From: Choristoneura fumiferana
Taxonomy: Eukaryota; Arthropoda; Insecta; Lepidoptera; Tortricidae
Direction of reading: 5' to 3'
Assembly: GCF_025370935.1 (NCBI RefSeq)
Contig: NC_133501.1
Location: 3,910,565 to 3,974,564 of the forward strand
Length of the DNA stretch: 64,000 bases
Shown here: piece by piece, positions 53,901-63,972 of the stretch
Numbering within the stretch: the stretch's first letter is position 1
How the letters are laid out: every line of letters begins with the position of its first letter
The notes under the pieces: model-generated
Told to the model about the DNA's origin: nothing
The model's database searches: none
Seen by the model: the letters and a program-made list of their open reading frames with translations, nothing else
Translations under genes and position numbers: made by a program

Positions 53901-56242
53901 ATAATATATATGTACTTACATCGAGCCTTATAAAAGCAGTTTAGTGTTAGTTAGCAATATAAATATATAAAAAACCGACTACCTTTAAAAACTAAATAGA
54001 TTTAAAAAAAAAACAAATCTTCAACACGATTTTGTTTGAATGAGCCGAGTGTTGAACTTTTGAATAACTTAAAACGGAGTTCTATACTTTTCGACTTGCT
54101 TTTTCCTTTTTAGTGCTTTTTCTTTCTTTACAAGCCTATACTACTTATCAATGTTTCAATTAATACTAGTTTTTTTGACAGTTTTTGATATGACTATATT
54201 TTTAAAACAAAATGAGCACAAAGCGTGGAGAAGCGGATAAGGTGTCCGCTGGGAGAAATGATCAAAGTCAAAGTGAAAGTATTTGTTCAACTTAGGCTAT
54301 GCACTTATGAGTGTCAAAAAAAATCTACCATCGGATCGGAAATACATCGGTTGAGAAAAATCCAACAATCTAAGAAAGTCAACAAGGTATATTTAGGGGT
54401 TCTCTATCGTTTGCCCGAATTTCATATGCCCGAATGTATCGTTTTCTAGAATTTTCATTTGCCATAAAGTAATTTATTTCTGAAATAGTAATTTCGTCAG
54501 AGTTGATATTAAACTAACCTAACCTAACCTACTGCATTCTATAATGATGTCATTTAGAAAAATCCTGAAAACAGCACGGTTCTATATATTTATGGCAAAC
54601 GTTGTATGGCAAGTGAAATTCGGGCAAATGAAATTCGGGCAAGTAAAGGTAAACGATATTTAGGTGTATATCTTGAAAAAGACAAGATTTTAGGCTGGGT
54701 TATGTTACCTCCTAACGCCCAGTCCTTAATAAAGGACAAAAATTGACTTGGGCGTTTGGGTCAGCGAGCTATGGTGAAGGCTATGCTCGGATTTTTCTAC
54801 AGGATCGAATTAGAAATGAGGAGATACGTAGAAGAGCCAGTTCCACCAAAAAAAAAAGAAGCAAATTAGCTCAATAAACAGGCCTTAGCACAGAACAGAT
54901 AACCGATGAGGCCGAAAAGTTCTCGAATGGGTACTGCGGGATGGCTACCACCGAGATGGCAGTGTGGCCTATTTGAAGCTGCTGGTTAACGGAGGATGCA
55001 GGCAGCAGGGCTACTAAGAAACTCGAAGTTCCATGTCGTGCGGTCCTCTGACACTAATACTATTTAATGCGAGAGCGAGAGAGACCGCACGACACGAACT
55101 TCGAGTTTCTAGTATAGCCCTGCAGTTTCCAACCGAAGCAACTAGAGGTCTATAGGAACGCCCATGTTTTTTTTTATTCGACTGGATGGCAAACGAGCAA
55201 GTGGGTCTCCTGATGGTAAAAGATCACCACCGCCCATAAACATCTGCAACCCAGGGGAATTGCAGATGCGTTGCCAACCTAGAGGCCTAAGATGGGATAC
55301 CATAAGTGCCAGTAATTTTACCGGCTGTCTTTACTCTCCACGCCGAAACATAACAGGGAGCACTGCTGCTTCACGGCAGGATTAGCGAGCAAGATGGTGG
55401 TAGCAATCCGGGCGGACCTTGCACAAGGTCCTACCACCTGCAAAAATGTATAATGTATGCCGCTGATATGATAATGATGATGATGTTAAGACTTAGGTGT
55501 AAGGTATCTAATGATAAGACGGAGTCTTACTGCTAATACTTACGCCTGGGATAGCGTTGTCAATGATTCCACCAACGACACGTCCAACTAGAAATAATAA
55601 TAATAATAATACAATCAAGGCAGAAAAGTCAATGAGAAGTAGTTAATTTGAAAGCCGAATAAGAATTAAGTATATTATGAGGACACAATTCCAAGCAATC
55701 AAATTTCAATTGTAAACATAAAATTTTCTTTAAAACTAAAGTACACTAACAATCGGGTTATGTGGTAATGCAGAATGCCGGGCAAAGCGGATTGGAAATA
55801 GGTAGTATTGCAAAAATTGCAGAACATTTTAAAATATGCAAGAATTCCGAGAAGTTTCCAGAAACTTTCTCAAGAATTAAAAAAAACTTTTATTCAGCAA
55901 GTTTCCTGTATGACTTTGACGTAAGTTTATTTTAACACAGAATTATGTAGGCTGTTGAACTAACAAAAAACATGCATGTAGAGAGCTCTTGATCTTGAAA
56001 TATAATTTCTCTTATTTCTGAGAAGTTTCCAAATAGAAAGTTCACAACTTTGGAAACTTGTTTTCGGTGCAATGCTAAGTAATAGGAATTAAACATTTCC
56101 AGACCAGAAGTTACGATTGGGTCTTAAAGTAATTACGTCATTAGAACACGGGAAAAGAAAAAGATTATACAAAAAATAAATTTTCATAAGAACGTACCAA
56201 CGGTCAAAAGAGCTAAATCCGTCTTCGAGGACACAGGAAGTT
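47849..56242 (-). CDS. Micro-exon secreted protein, unit A 3' half (8 exons)
   Basis: Divergent paralogue of unit B. Exons in order: 56198-56242, 55544-55587, 53764-53783, 53281-53327, 52386-52565, 49181-49234, 47963-48013, 47849-47916 (TGA). Each aligns with a unit B exon by position, length and sequence, and has GT-AG borders. Three consecutive exons (44, 20 and 47 nt) are each exactly one base shorter than their 45, 21 and 48 nt counterparts. Unrepaired, this puts a TAA inside the 20-nt exon. The last exon gives TQKSYEIAISCLTKPTVPKI and a stop, completing the frame. It has more Cys than unit B. The 5' half is uncertain because the N gap intervenes. Function unknown. Pseudogene status is possible but assembly errors are more likely. 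Confidence 0.62.
47963..48013 (-). CDS. Unit A exon, DCNEWSSEDLKAYAIN (51 nt)
   Basis: Acceptor TTTACAG, donor GTAAGT, phase 1-1. Confidence 0.7.
48065..48293 (-). mobile_element. Short lepidopteran interspersed element (reverse, full)
   Basis: Complement of the ~280-bp element at 55163-55443, from AATCCTGCCGTGAAGCAGCA to GTTTGCCATCCAGTTGAATA and a poly(A) run. Confidence 0.8.
48531..49094. mobile_element. Foldback element with ~200-bp arms
   Basis: 48531-48730 and 48898-49094 are near-perfect reverse complements (TGAACTAAAATAATTTCCTT against AAGGAATTATTTTAGTTCA at the tips) around a 165-bp loop. No ORF. In a unit A intron. Confidence 0.93.
49181..49234 (-). CDS. Unit A exon, VNEKIVCERMLLIAGMLD (54 nt)
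   Basis: Acceptor TTTGCAG, donor GTAAGT, phase 1-1. Confidence 0.7.
49261..49765 (+). mobile_element. RTE-type LINE fragment with RT C-terminus
   Basis: The frame CVLPVMTYGAETWSLT, then AMERAMLGVSLRDRIRN, KLKWQWAGHIARRTDNRWG is the conserved C-terminal part of lepidopteran RTE reverse transcriptases. A poly(A) frameshift near 49568 moves VEWRPR..GRPPTRW to another frame. It ends GCAGTGGACGTCTTCGGGCT and (GAT)n. Confidence 0.88.
50647..50744. repeat. Near-perfect hairpin, ~45-bp arms
   Basis: CATATTAGATACCTTATTAC...AATGACAC and its exact complement with a ~10-bp loop (CTCACTGA). In a unit A intron. Confidence 0.9.
51220..51770. repeat. Inverted pair GCGAAGGGATATATTCCTCC
   Basis: CAGGCGAAGGGATATATTCC at 51230 and its complement at 51735-51760 bracket ~500 bp of AT-rich sequence. 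Possibly one old transposon. Confidence 0.5.
51968..52098. mobile_element. MITE (ACTTGCAAGAAAAA ends)
   Basis: Inverted ends AAACTTGCAAGAAAAA and TTTTTCTTGCAAGTCTAAACG. Second copy of the 18992-19140 family. Confidence 0.75.
52386..52565 (-). CDS. Unit A Cys/Tyr-rich exon (180 nt)
   Basis: YICQKDYLSGYGYHDIDTCS, then SKSDIIEFYNVTNSKEQ, FKYINEYTKGKGVKALS. Contains an N-glycosylation sequon NVT. Phase 1-1 and intact. The strongest single exon of unit A. Confidence 0.78.
53281..53327 (-). CDS. Unit A exon, LVTAVGKIFACYFGSS after repair (47 nt, one short)
   Basis: GTCGAAAG where unit B has ATCGGAAAG. One G restores the frame. Confidence 0.6.
53351..53395. repeat. (CA)n microsatellite
   Basis: Interrupted CA run beside the unit A 47-nt exon. 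Confidence 0.85.
53764..53783 (-). CDS. Unit A exon, LGKLLDN after repair (20 nt, one short)
   Basis: TTGAAAG where unit B has TTGGCGAC. Adding one G gives LGKLLDN in frame. As written it creates a stop. Confidence 0.55.
54740..55000 (+). mobile_element. Decayed RTE fragment
   Basis: Degenerate match to the RT C-terminal block: QRAMVKAMLGFFYRIE and later AGATAACCGATGAGGCCGAA. Many stops and frameshifts. Confidence 0.6.
55005..55130. mobile_element. MITE, GGGCTACTACGAAACTCGAA family
   Basis: GCAGGGCTACTAAGAAACTC with the complementary end TAGCCCTGC. Confidence 0.8.
55163..55443 (+). mobile_element. Short lepidopteran interspersed element
   Basis: T-rich start, CGACTGGATGGCAAACGAGC, GTTGCCAACCTAGAGGCCTA, ending AAGGTCCTACCACCTGC. 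Other copies: 48065-48293 (reverse), 61190-61472 and 63692-63972; partial at 17425 and 43930. Unclassified. Confidence 0.8.
55544..55587 (-). CDS. Unit A exon, GRVVGGIIDNAIPG (44 nt, one short)
   Basis: Acceptor TTTCTAG, donor GTAAGT. Expected 45 nt by comparison with 37550-37594. Confidence 0.62.
56198..56242 (-). CDS. Unit A exon, LPVSSKTDLALLTV (45 nt)
   Basis: Phase 1-1, donor GTACGT, acceptor CAG three bases before the N gap. Counterpart of unit B exon 8. Confidence 0.6.
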
Positions 56243-56245
56243 CTG

Positions 56246-56345
56246 NNNNNNNNNNNNNNNNNNNNNNNNNNNNNNNNNNNNNNNNNNNNNNNNNNNNNNN
56301 NNNNNNNNNNNNNNNNNNNNNNNNNNNNNNNNNNNNNNNNNNNNN
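56246..56345. other. Assembly gap (100 N)
   Basis: Exactly 100 N, placed between a unit A exon and the second copy of the unit B 5' half. Confidence 0.99.
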
Positions 56346-56364
56346 ATGATTAAAAAGAACATAC

Positions 56365-59300
56365 TGACGAACAAGGCGAATGCGTCATAGAGGCCACCAA
56401 TAAGTTCTGAAAATAAGTAACAAATCATTGCATTATTTTATAAAGTACAAATCAATATCGAACTAAAGTGAATAACGATATTAGAAAAAAAATATCCGGG
56501 TCTGAACGATTATGTTCTATAATCTTCTCTAATACAAGGTGGGCCCTGCAACAGGAGCAAAAAATTAAACCACAGCTTCCACTCCTTATCTTGAGCTAAT
56601 TTTGCAATTTTACAACTTTTGAAAATAACTTGTATTATGATTTTTATTATAGTTTAATTAGACAAGCAATGTATTGCGAAATCAGTCATTTTGTTACGTG
56701 ACAGGCGATGTGATTTAGGCTATTGGATGCCGTACATTGAAAATACCATTTAATTTGTTTGGAATAAACATAATGACAAAATTACTTATTTTTGAAAGTT
56801 GCAGTTCCATTTGAGTAGCAGAACCTGTGATTTAATTTTTTTGCTCCTGTTACAGGGCCTATATATAAAATTCTCGTGTCACAGTGTTTTGTAACAAAAC
56901 TCCTCCGAAACGACTTGACCAATTTTTATGAATTTTAACTTAATTAGTTTTAAATAATTATTGATTATACCTATGTTAGTCTTTAAGGTATTTATTGTAT
57001 GGGCCAAGTTGCCCGAAATAAATGAATGTATTATTATTAAAGCAAATGCCAACGAACTGAGATAAAATTATGTCATGAGACAGAAAAGGAGCGAAATAGT
57101 AATAATGAACGTATCAGACAAAGATGAAAGTATATCTCATCTCGTTGGCTTTGCTTTAGTGATGTTTCTCTTTTATGCCTAATAGGTATACATAGGTAAA
57201 ACCTACGGGTAAAACAGATGATTGTTCAAAATAGTAATATAAATAAATAATAAGTAATCAAATCTTTATTCATTTAAAGTAAACATATTACAATATATGT
57301 CTAGAAATACTTACTTATATAGCCAACATCCGCAAGAAGCTTCTTAACATTACCGAGGGAGTCTGAAATTAAAAAGATTATAATTTTTCAGAAGAATAAT
57401 TTTATATTCATTTACATGAAGAATTAATACGAAAATTATATTATAATATGCAATGAGTGCAATACTAAACATAACAAACAGAATGCAGTGCACTTGTTTA
57501 GCTCATATTTTGCCATTTTTCAAGATTTATAAAACAAGATGGCAACATATTAAGTTACATAAAATTGAGAACTTCAAAACTAACAATGGACTCAATACGT
57601 AATATAATATTTTGCCTAACAAGTATAATAAAAGTTACGAATGCTACCATTTTACATAATACGGTATTTGACTTTTTTATTTAAGTACTTTATAAATTAA
57701 AACTTGACAATGCATGTCAAAGTCAAAGTATCTTAATACAATTTAGGCTATAACAAGCACTTATGAATGTCAAAATGTCGATTTGAAGGGATCGTTCGAT
57801 CGTTCGATTTTCATGTAATCAAATCAAACAGAAAAACAAATTTTAAGATATCTTTAAATATAACAGTTATAAAGGTTTGAATTTCAAGATTAGACAGAGA
57901 ATGACCTTCTGTTCTGGCATGTGAGTAGCGCCTTACTTGCTGCATAGTGAAAAGCGTTTTAGAAAGAGACAGATATACTTATCGATTTAAAAAAAAACCG
58001 CTGTAAATCCAATTCTCAACGGAATAATTTTTTCTCTTCGCTAAACATTGTCTGTGTAGCAATATTTTTATAATATGGCAAAGCAAGAATATGGCAAATT
58101 CAACAGTTATCAAATACCGTATTGTTAAGTTTCTCATATAAAAAAGTGACAATTATATTAAGTATGTAGAATTGCAGCACTTAAGTAAGGGCCAGTTCCT
58201 TTAATTAATAGTTTCACTGAAAATTATACTATTTATTAGGTACGTTTAATTTTAAACTTTTTGTATTTGGATACACTGCCATGTTTTTATCTTATTATAA
58301 ATAATATCACTGGTTATTTATATGAGGTAGGTAGGTATCTTTTTATTTCATTGTAACTACATTATAGTATGCTTGTATATAAGCATATTATTTTTTAATT
58401 TCTATGCATAGTTCTTATTAGAAATTGGCTTCTTTTAACGTACTTTTGTGAAAATTGTAATTTTGAAATAAGAGTAAAAGAAAATAGTTATTTTTACCTG
58501 GAAGACCGTTTGCAAAGATTTCTGTAAAAACAATAAGAATGTTAAAAACATTTATTAATATAAAGCTTTAACATCAAAGCAATATTGTCATCATTGACGA
58601 ATAACTTTGATTACTTCGTAGCCACTTAAGTAACCTAATTAACATAAACTATATTTTACTTACGCAAAGATGGGAAGAGTCCATCCTAAAAAATAAAAAC
58701 AAAATTAGGTTGCCATACAACATTCAATACATTTACATTACATACACATAACATTAGGTCGGCCATTCTCATTTCATTGTGCACCTGTCTCTAATGAAAC
58801 TAGGTGTACGGTAATCCTTACCGCTTTTTTCCCGCACTAGTGACACGGTAATTAAATGGCAGGCAGCCATCTTCTAGATGTGCACTCAGTTTCAGTGCCG
58901 TGTCGATTTTGCATGACAAAGAAACGGTAAAATGAGAAAAACCGAGGTGCACTACAGCATTTTTTGACATGTCTTATTTAATGTGATTTTCTACCTATCA
59001 TGGAAATAAATTACATTACATCGTTTGCTTGGTCATTTGCAAAAAATATGCACCCTTCATGCGTCCCAAACTTTTGTATGGAAAAATATTTATCAGGTTC
59101 GTTACATTTAAAAACATTCATACTAAAATGTAACAAAACTGAAATGTATTAAATATAATGACCCGGATAACTCACGTCTTAAATCGAGTTTAGCTCGACG
59201 TGTTTCGGGCTAATCCGTAACCCTTCGTCTTCGGAGCAACGCGACTCAGCGGCTGCTGCAACACGCGCACCAGCCGCTGAGTGAGTGAGTGAGTGAGTGA

Positions 59301-62300
59301 GTGTGTTTGAGTGCGCGTGTTGCAGCAGCCGCTGAGTCGCGGTGCTCCGAAGACGAAGGGCTACGGATTAGCCCGAAACATGTCATATTTAATATGGGTG
59401 AGTCTCACGGTAGTTTCATGTTCAAAACTGAAATGGATATTTGGTACATTTTGATGTCCCAAAATGTTGTATAGAAAAATATTTCTCAGGTGCGTTACGT
59501 TCATAGAAATGACATGGAACAATAACGAACTGAGTTGGAAAATTTGTGACCTATTTTCTCTTGTATGAGGTTCCAGTGTAGAAATGATTCTGAGTAAGCC
59601 TAAAAAAAACAGTTTTCTGAAAAGACATATTCTCTTATATGGAAGGTTCCAATGTAGAAATGATTCTGAATAAGATAAGCCCAAAAAAAATTAAAGGTAC
59701 ATCCAACAACCACCGCTTTGTCAAGATTTGACGCACTAAGAACCTCGACCTCTTGTAAACCGTTTAGCTCAGTGGTAAGAGAACCTGACTACGAAACTTG
59801 AGGTCTCAGGTTCGATCACCGGTCGGGGCAAATATTTGTATGAAAATAGTTATTTGTGCAACAAGAGAGCAAAGTTGTTTTTTGTTGCGAGTGTTGATTT
59901 TGAATCCCGAGTAAGCGAAGGATTCTATAATTGAATCACGAGCGTTAGCGAGTGATTCTAGGTAAGAATCCTGAGATCAGCAAGGGATTGAAATACACGA
60001 GATGCAAAAAAACTTTGGTCTCGTGTGACACATACAATTTTTCACCTCAGCAGCGAGAACATAATTTAAATGTAACATAAGAATAAACCACATATACCTA
60101 CCTGTTTACAAAACAAACACACATTTTTTTAAAATAGAATCCGATTATTATCAAATATAATAATTACATTTAAAACCATAAAAAGAGTCCAGTAGCTACA
60201 ATACAAATTGCATACTTATAACATGCAATCTTAACTTCTTGTACGAATGTCACACTTATTTTTTAATACTGCAAAAAGCCTTATCTCGGGGTAATTGAAA
60301 AGGTTGAACAATTAAACCTTTAAATATGATTTTTATTAAAATTTCTATTACATTAACATAAATAGATTTGTTAAAAATCATTCAATTTAACAAATAATAA
60401 TTATACTGTAGAGGCAGTATACGGAATTCTTTTATAAAAAAAAAACAAGAGAAGCGGCTTTCGTGCAACGAGGTTGCATACTTTATTAAAAGATCGGGAA
60501 AATTTCCAAAATGTAAATTTTTCGATATATTTTGAATACCATAAATTTAATTTAAGTTTGTAATCGACAAATTTGATCCTATCTCTTGCTTTTTTCGAGT
60601 TGAAGTGAAATGACAGATCAAAGTAAAGTTCAAATATTTGGAATTCAGTGAGTAGACCCAACACTGTACTCAGCATTTAAAAAAAATAATTAAAAAGTTG
60701 TCTCAATGCGATTTTGCTCACTGATTTCTCATAGCAAAACCTGCCTGTTTGAGGTGCTGAGGTGAAAATACTTTTTTCTTCTGGAGTCTTGAGTGTTTAA
60801 GTATGTATATCTATTAATGTACTGTTTATTCATTGCCTAGTACGGTCAAGGACTTTAAGTCATGATCGAGTAACCATGGAACCATTTCGCAGTAGGTGAA
60901 CGTCATAGTGACATCGCATTAAGTAACAAGGAGAATTGAAATGACTTTTCCTTTTAAAAGTTTCCATGGTGACTCAGGAATTGAAGTCTTGACCGTACAT
61001 ACCTGTAACAAACTTAATAACTAACACAGCGGATAAGACATCCAGATTATATCCCTATCCCGTGGGAATATCGGGATAAAAAGTAGCCTATGTGTTATTC
61101 CAGATGTCCAGCTAGCTACATACCAAATTTTATTACCGCGTTTTAATGTGAATACACACACACATAGTCACAAAATTGTACAATTACTCGTATTTTTTTT
61201 TATTCGACTCGATAACGAGCAAGTGGGTCTCCTGATGGTAAGAGATTACCACCGCCCATAGACACCTGCAACACCAGGGGGATTGCAGATGCGTTGCCCA
61301 CCTAGAGGCCTAAGATGGGATACCTCAAGTGCCAGTTATTTCACCGGTCTGTCTTACTCTCCACGCCAAAATACAACAGTGCAAGCACTGCTATTTCACG
61401 GCAGCATTAGCGAGCAAGGTGGTGGTAGCAATCCGGGCGGACCTTGCACAAGGTCCTACCACCTGCAAAACTAGTAGTAGGATTTAAGAAGCTCACTGTA
61501 TTTTCGGTGTACGTGGGCACGTACGTCGTCCTGTAGGCTCCATTCCAAGTCGATAGTTGTACTTTTCCGATTATATCGTAGATCTGCAGCTTGGAATCGG
61601 AAAAATCTAAAAATAAAAGAAAATTACTGTTTAACATTGGCTTTCTGTACAGACCCCTCTTCAGGCACACTGGGCACGTGCCCATGAGGCCTGCGATGCA
61701 TTGGGGCCCCCTACTCCCTATTCCATAACCGCTCGGTTTGCGCTAATGTCGCCCCCTTCGCAGAGCTTTGTCGTATTGATGTCCATTTGTCCCATGATAT
61801 TTTGGGCATTTCCATCTACCATTGCACCCTGCAGGGCTACTACGAAACTCGAAACTCGAAGTACGTGTCGTGCGGTCCCTCTGACATTTATACTATTTAA
61901 TACGAGAGCGAGAGGGACGGTACGATACGAACTTCGAGTTTCGAGTTTCGTAGTAGCCCTGCTGAGTTTATCTCTCCGATTTTAACAAAATTTGGTAGGT
62001 AGACTCAGTCCATGATTATGAGCTGGAGAAACAGGGTCTCCAGATGTGTCCCCAAAATATTGTATGGACTCGCTGCTTTAATTTGATAGTGACACAACTA
62101 AAAATTCTAGGGCAGTACAGTTTGAAATATGTCACTATTCGAATAAAGTTAAATTTTAACGCTCCCTTTATTTTGAATTGTGTTACTAATGTCCGTTTTC
62201 ATACGAATTTTTCTTACTAATTCGTAACAATTTTCCAACTCGGAATCATGGACTGAGTCTACCTACCAAATTTTGTAGAAATCGGAGAGATAAACTCAAG

Positions 62301-63459
62301 GTACAATAGTAGATAGAAATGCCCTTTTTAGGGCTCCGTAGCCAAAATGGCAAAAATTGAACCCATATAGTTTCGCCATGTCTGTCTGTCTGTCTGTCTG
62401 TCCGTCCGCGGCTTTGCTCAGGGACTATCTATGCTAGAAAGCTGTAATTTTTCATGGATATAATATGAAAACTATGCCGACAAAATGGTACAATAAATAT
62501 TCAAAAAAACAGTTTTTTTAGGGTAGGTACCTCCCATAGACGTAGTGGGGGTGTTTTTTTTCTCATCCAACCCTATAGTGTGGGGTATTGTTGGATAGGT
62601 CTTTAAAAACCATTAGGGGGTTGCTAAGACGATTTTATGATTCAGTGGTTTGTTTGCGAAATATTGAAGTTTAAAGTGCAAATTTTCATTAAAATCGAGC
62701 GTCCCCCCCCTCTATAATCTAAACCGGTGGGTGGAAAAATTTGAAAAAAAAAACAGGAATTTGAATTTGAATTTTACAATATTATAATGGCAACACTAGT
62801 GTTGACGTTTTATGTTAAGTAATAAGGTTTTGGTGTAGTTTGGTTGCAAGTGTGTGCGTGCCACTGTGTTAGCACACGGATTGGTGTAGTTTGACCGGCC
62901 TCACTTTGTTGTTCGCAGCGCCCTGTCTTTAGTTTTTATTTGATCTGAGACCTTTAACTGAGAAATGATTAAAAAAAAACACACAGTGTAAAGGAAAGGA
63001 GCGGATACGATGGGCACTGGGAGAGGTGACTCTATTATTTATTATTGTCTATTATTATCTATTCGGTGGTGCGCCACTAGGCCCTGTTTCCATTCAAACT
63101 TACCTGGGAATTGCTTGTTTTTGTTGTATTTCGACAAGGCGACGAGGTATTCTGGAAAAAAAGTAAATTAATAATACTTATATACTTGTCATATTATCAT
63201 TGACATTGTCATTTTTTTTATTATTATTACGTGTGTGGATATGCTGAATATTTACTTAAAAAAACATTGTGTAGGAGCGTCGTATTTATTGTTGTTTACA
63301 GGAACCGATATTTACTATACGTGCCTGTTACACAGTAGGTACAAAGTCATGACATGAAATAACTATATTTTTATTATTTTAATCATATCATTGCACCATC
63401 ATTACAGGATACTTATCATTATATAGGTAAGTATTTACCATCCAAAGCATAGCGCCCAA
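56365..63459 (-). CDS. Second copy of micro-exons 2-8
   Basis: Exons 63439-63459, 63104-63151, 61497-61606, 58664-58685, 58498-58521, 57315-57362 and 56365-56406 match unit B exons 2-8 in length, phase and splice sites. Five are identical in sequence. 61497-61606 differs at three residues (DFSDSKLQ and TENT against DFSGSKQQ and TETT) and 58664-58685 at one (DGLFPSL against DELFPSL). This may be the other allele of unit B or the 5' half of unit A. Confidence 0.68.
59152..59422. mobile_element. Palindromic MITE, copy 2
   Basis: Counterpart of 42777-43076 with a longer (GTGA)n centre and a deletion after CGAAACATGTC. Confidence 0.82.
59759..59845 (+). mobile_element. SINE head, split by an insertion
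   Basis: Same tRNA-like head as 43417. Its body resumes at 60770 after the 922-bp insert. Confidence 0.75.
59849..60770. mobile_element. ~920-bp insertion absent from copy 1
   Basis: Flanked by a 7-bp direct repeat GAAAATA (59842-59848 and 60764-60770). Starts GTTATTTGTGCAACAAGAGA and has no long inverted ends. No reverse transcriptase or transposase recognised. Non-autonomous. Confidence 0.8.
61190..61472 (+). mobile_element. Short lepidopteran interspersed element
   Basis: Full copy. In copy 1 (43930-44005) only the first ~75 bp remain. Confidence 0.8.
61832..61965. mobile_element. MITE, GGGCTACTACGAAACTCGAA family, copy 2
   Basis: Perfectly symmetric copy of 44365-44505. Confidence 0.82.
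62328..62757 (+). mobile_element. GGGTTCCG element, copy 2
   Basis: Counterpart of 44876-45300. Confidence 0.7.
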
Positions 63460-63691
63460 CTGAAAAGAAAAAATTAAAATTAAAATAATTAATTTTACGT
63501 ACAATAACGTGACTATTATGATAGGATAAATTATTGTTAACTTGTAATTTCGCGGGATGAACTGCCTATTTTACTCGGGAAAGTATGGATGCGTTAAATT
63601 ATTATTAAATTCGGCTCAGTAGCTTTAGACAGCTATGCACAAGTTTCAGAACCTTATCAGAAATGTAGCAATGTAGGAAGTTTCCGGAAAC

Positions 63692-63972
63692 ATTTTTTTT
63701 TTTTATACGACTGGATGGCAAACGAGCAAGTGGGTCTCCTGATGGTAAGAGATCACCACCGCCCATAAACATCTGCAACACCAGGGGTATTGCAGACGCG
63801 TTGCCAACCTAGAGGCCTAAGATGGGATACCTCACGTGCCAGTAATTTCACCGGCTGTCTTACTCTCCACGCCGAAACACAACAATGCAAGCACTGCTGC
63901 TTCACGGCAGGATTAGCGAGCAAGATGGTGGTAGCAATCCGGGCGGACCTTGCACAAGGTCCTACCACCTGC
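63692..63972 (+). mobile_element. Short interspersed element, insertion absent from copy 1
   Basis: Interrupts GGAAGTTTCCGGAAAC...TTCAGGAAA, which is continuous at 46240-46265, with a short AAACATT-like duplication at both ends. Confidence 0.82.

Noticed and set aside
59361..59684. Reverse frames in both duplicated copies (also 42984-43268)
   Set aside because: They run through the end of a palindromic MITE and AT-rich flank. No splice context or recognisable domain.
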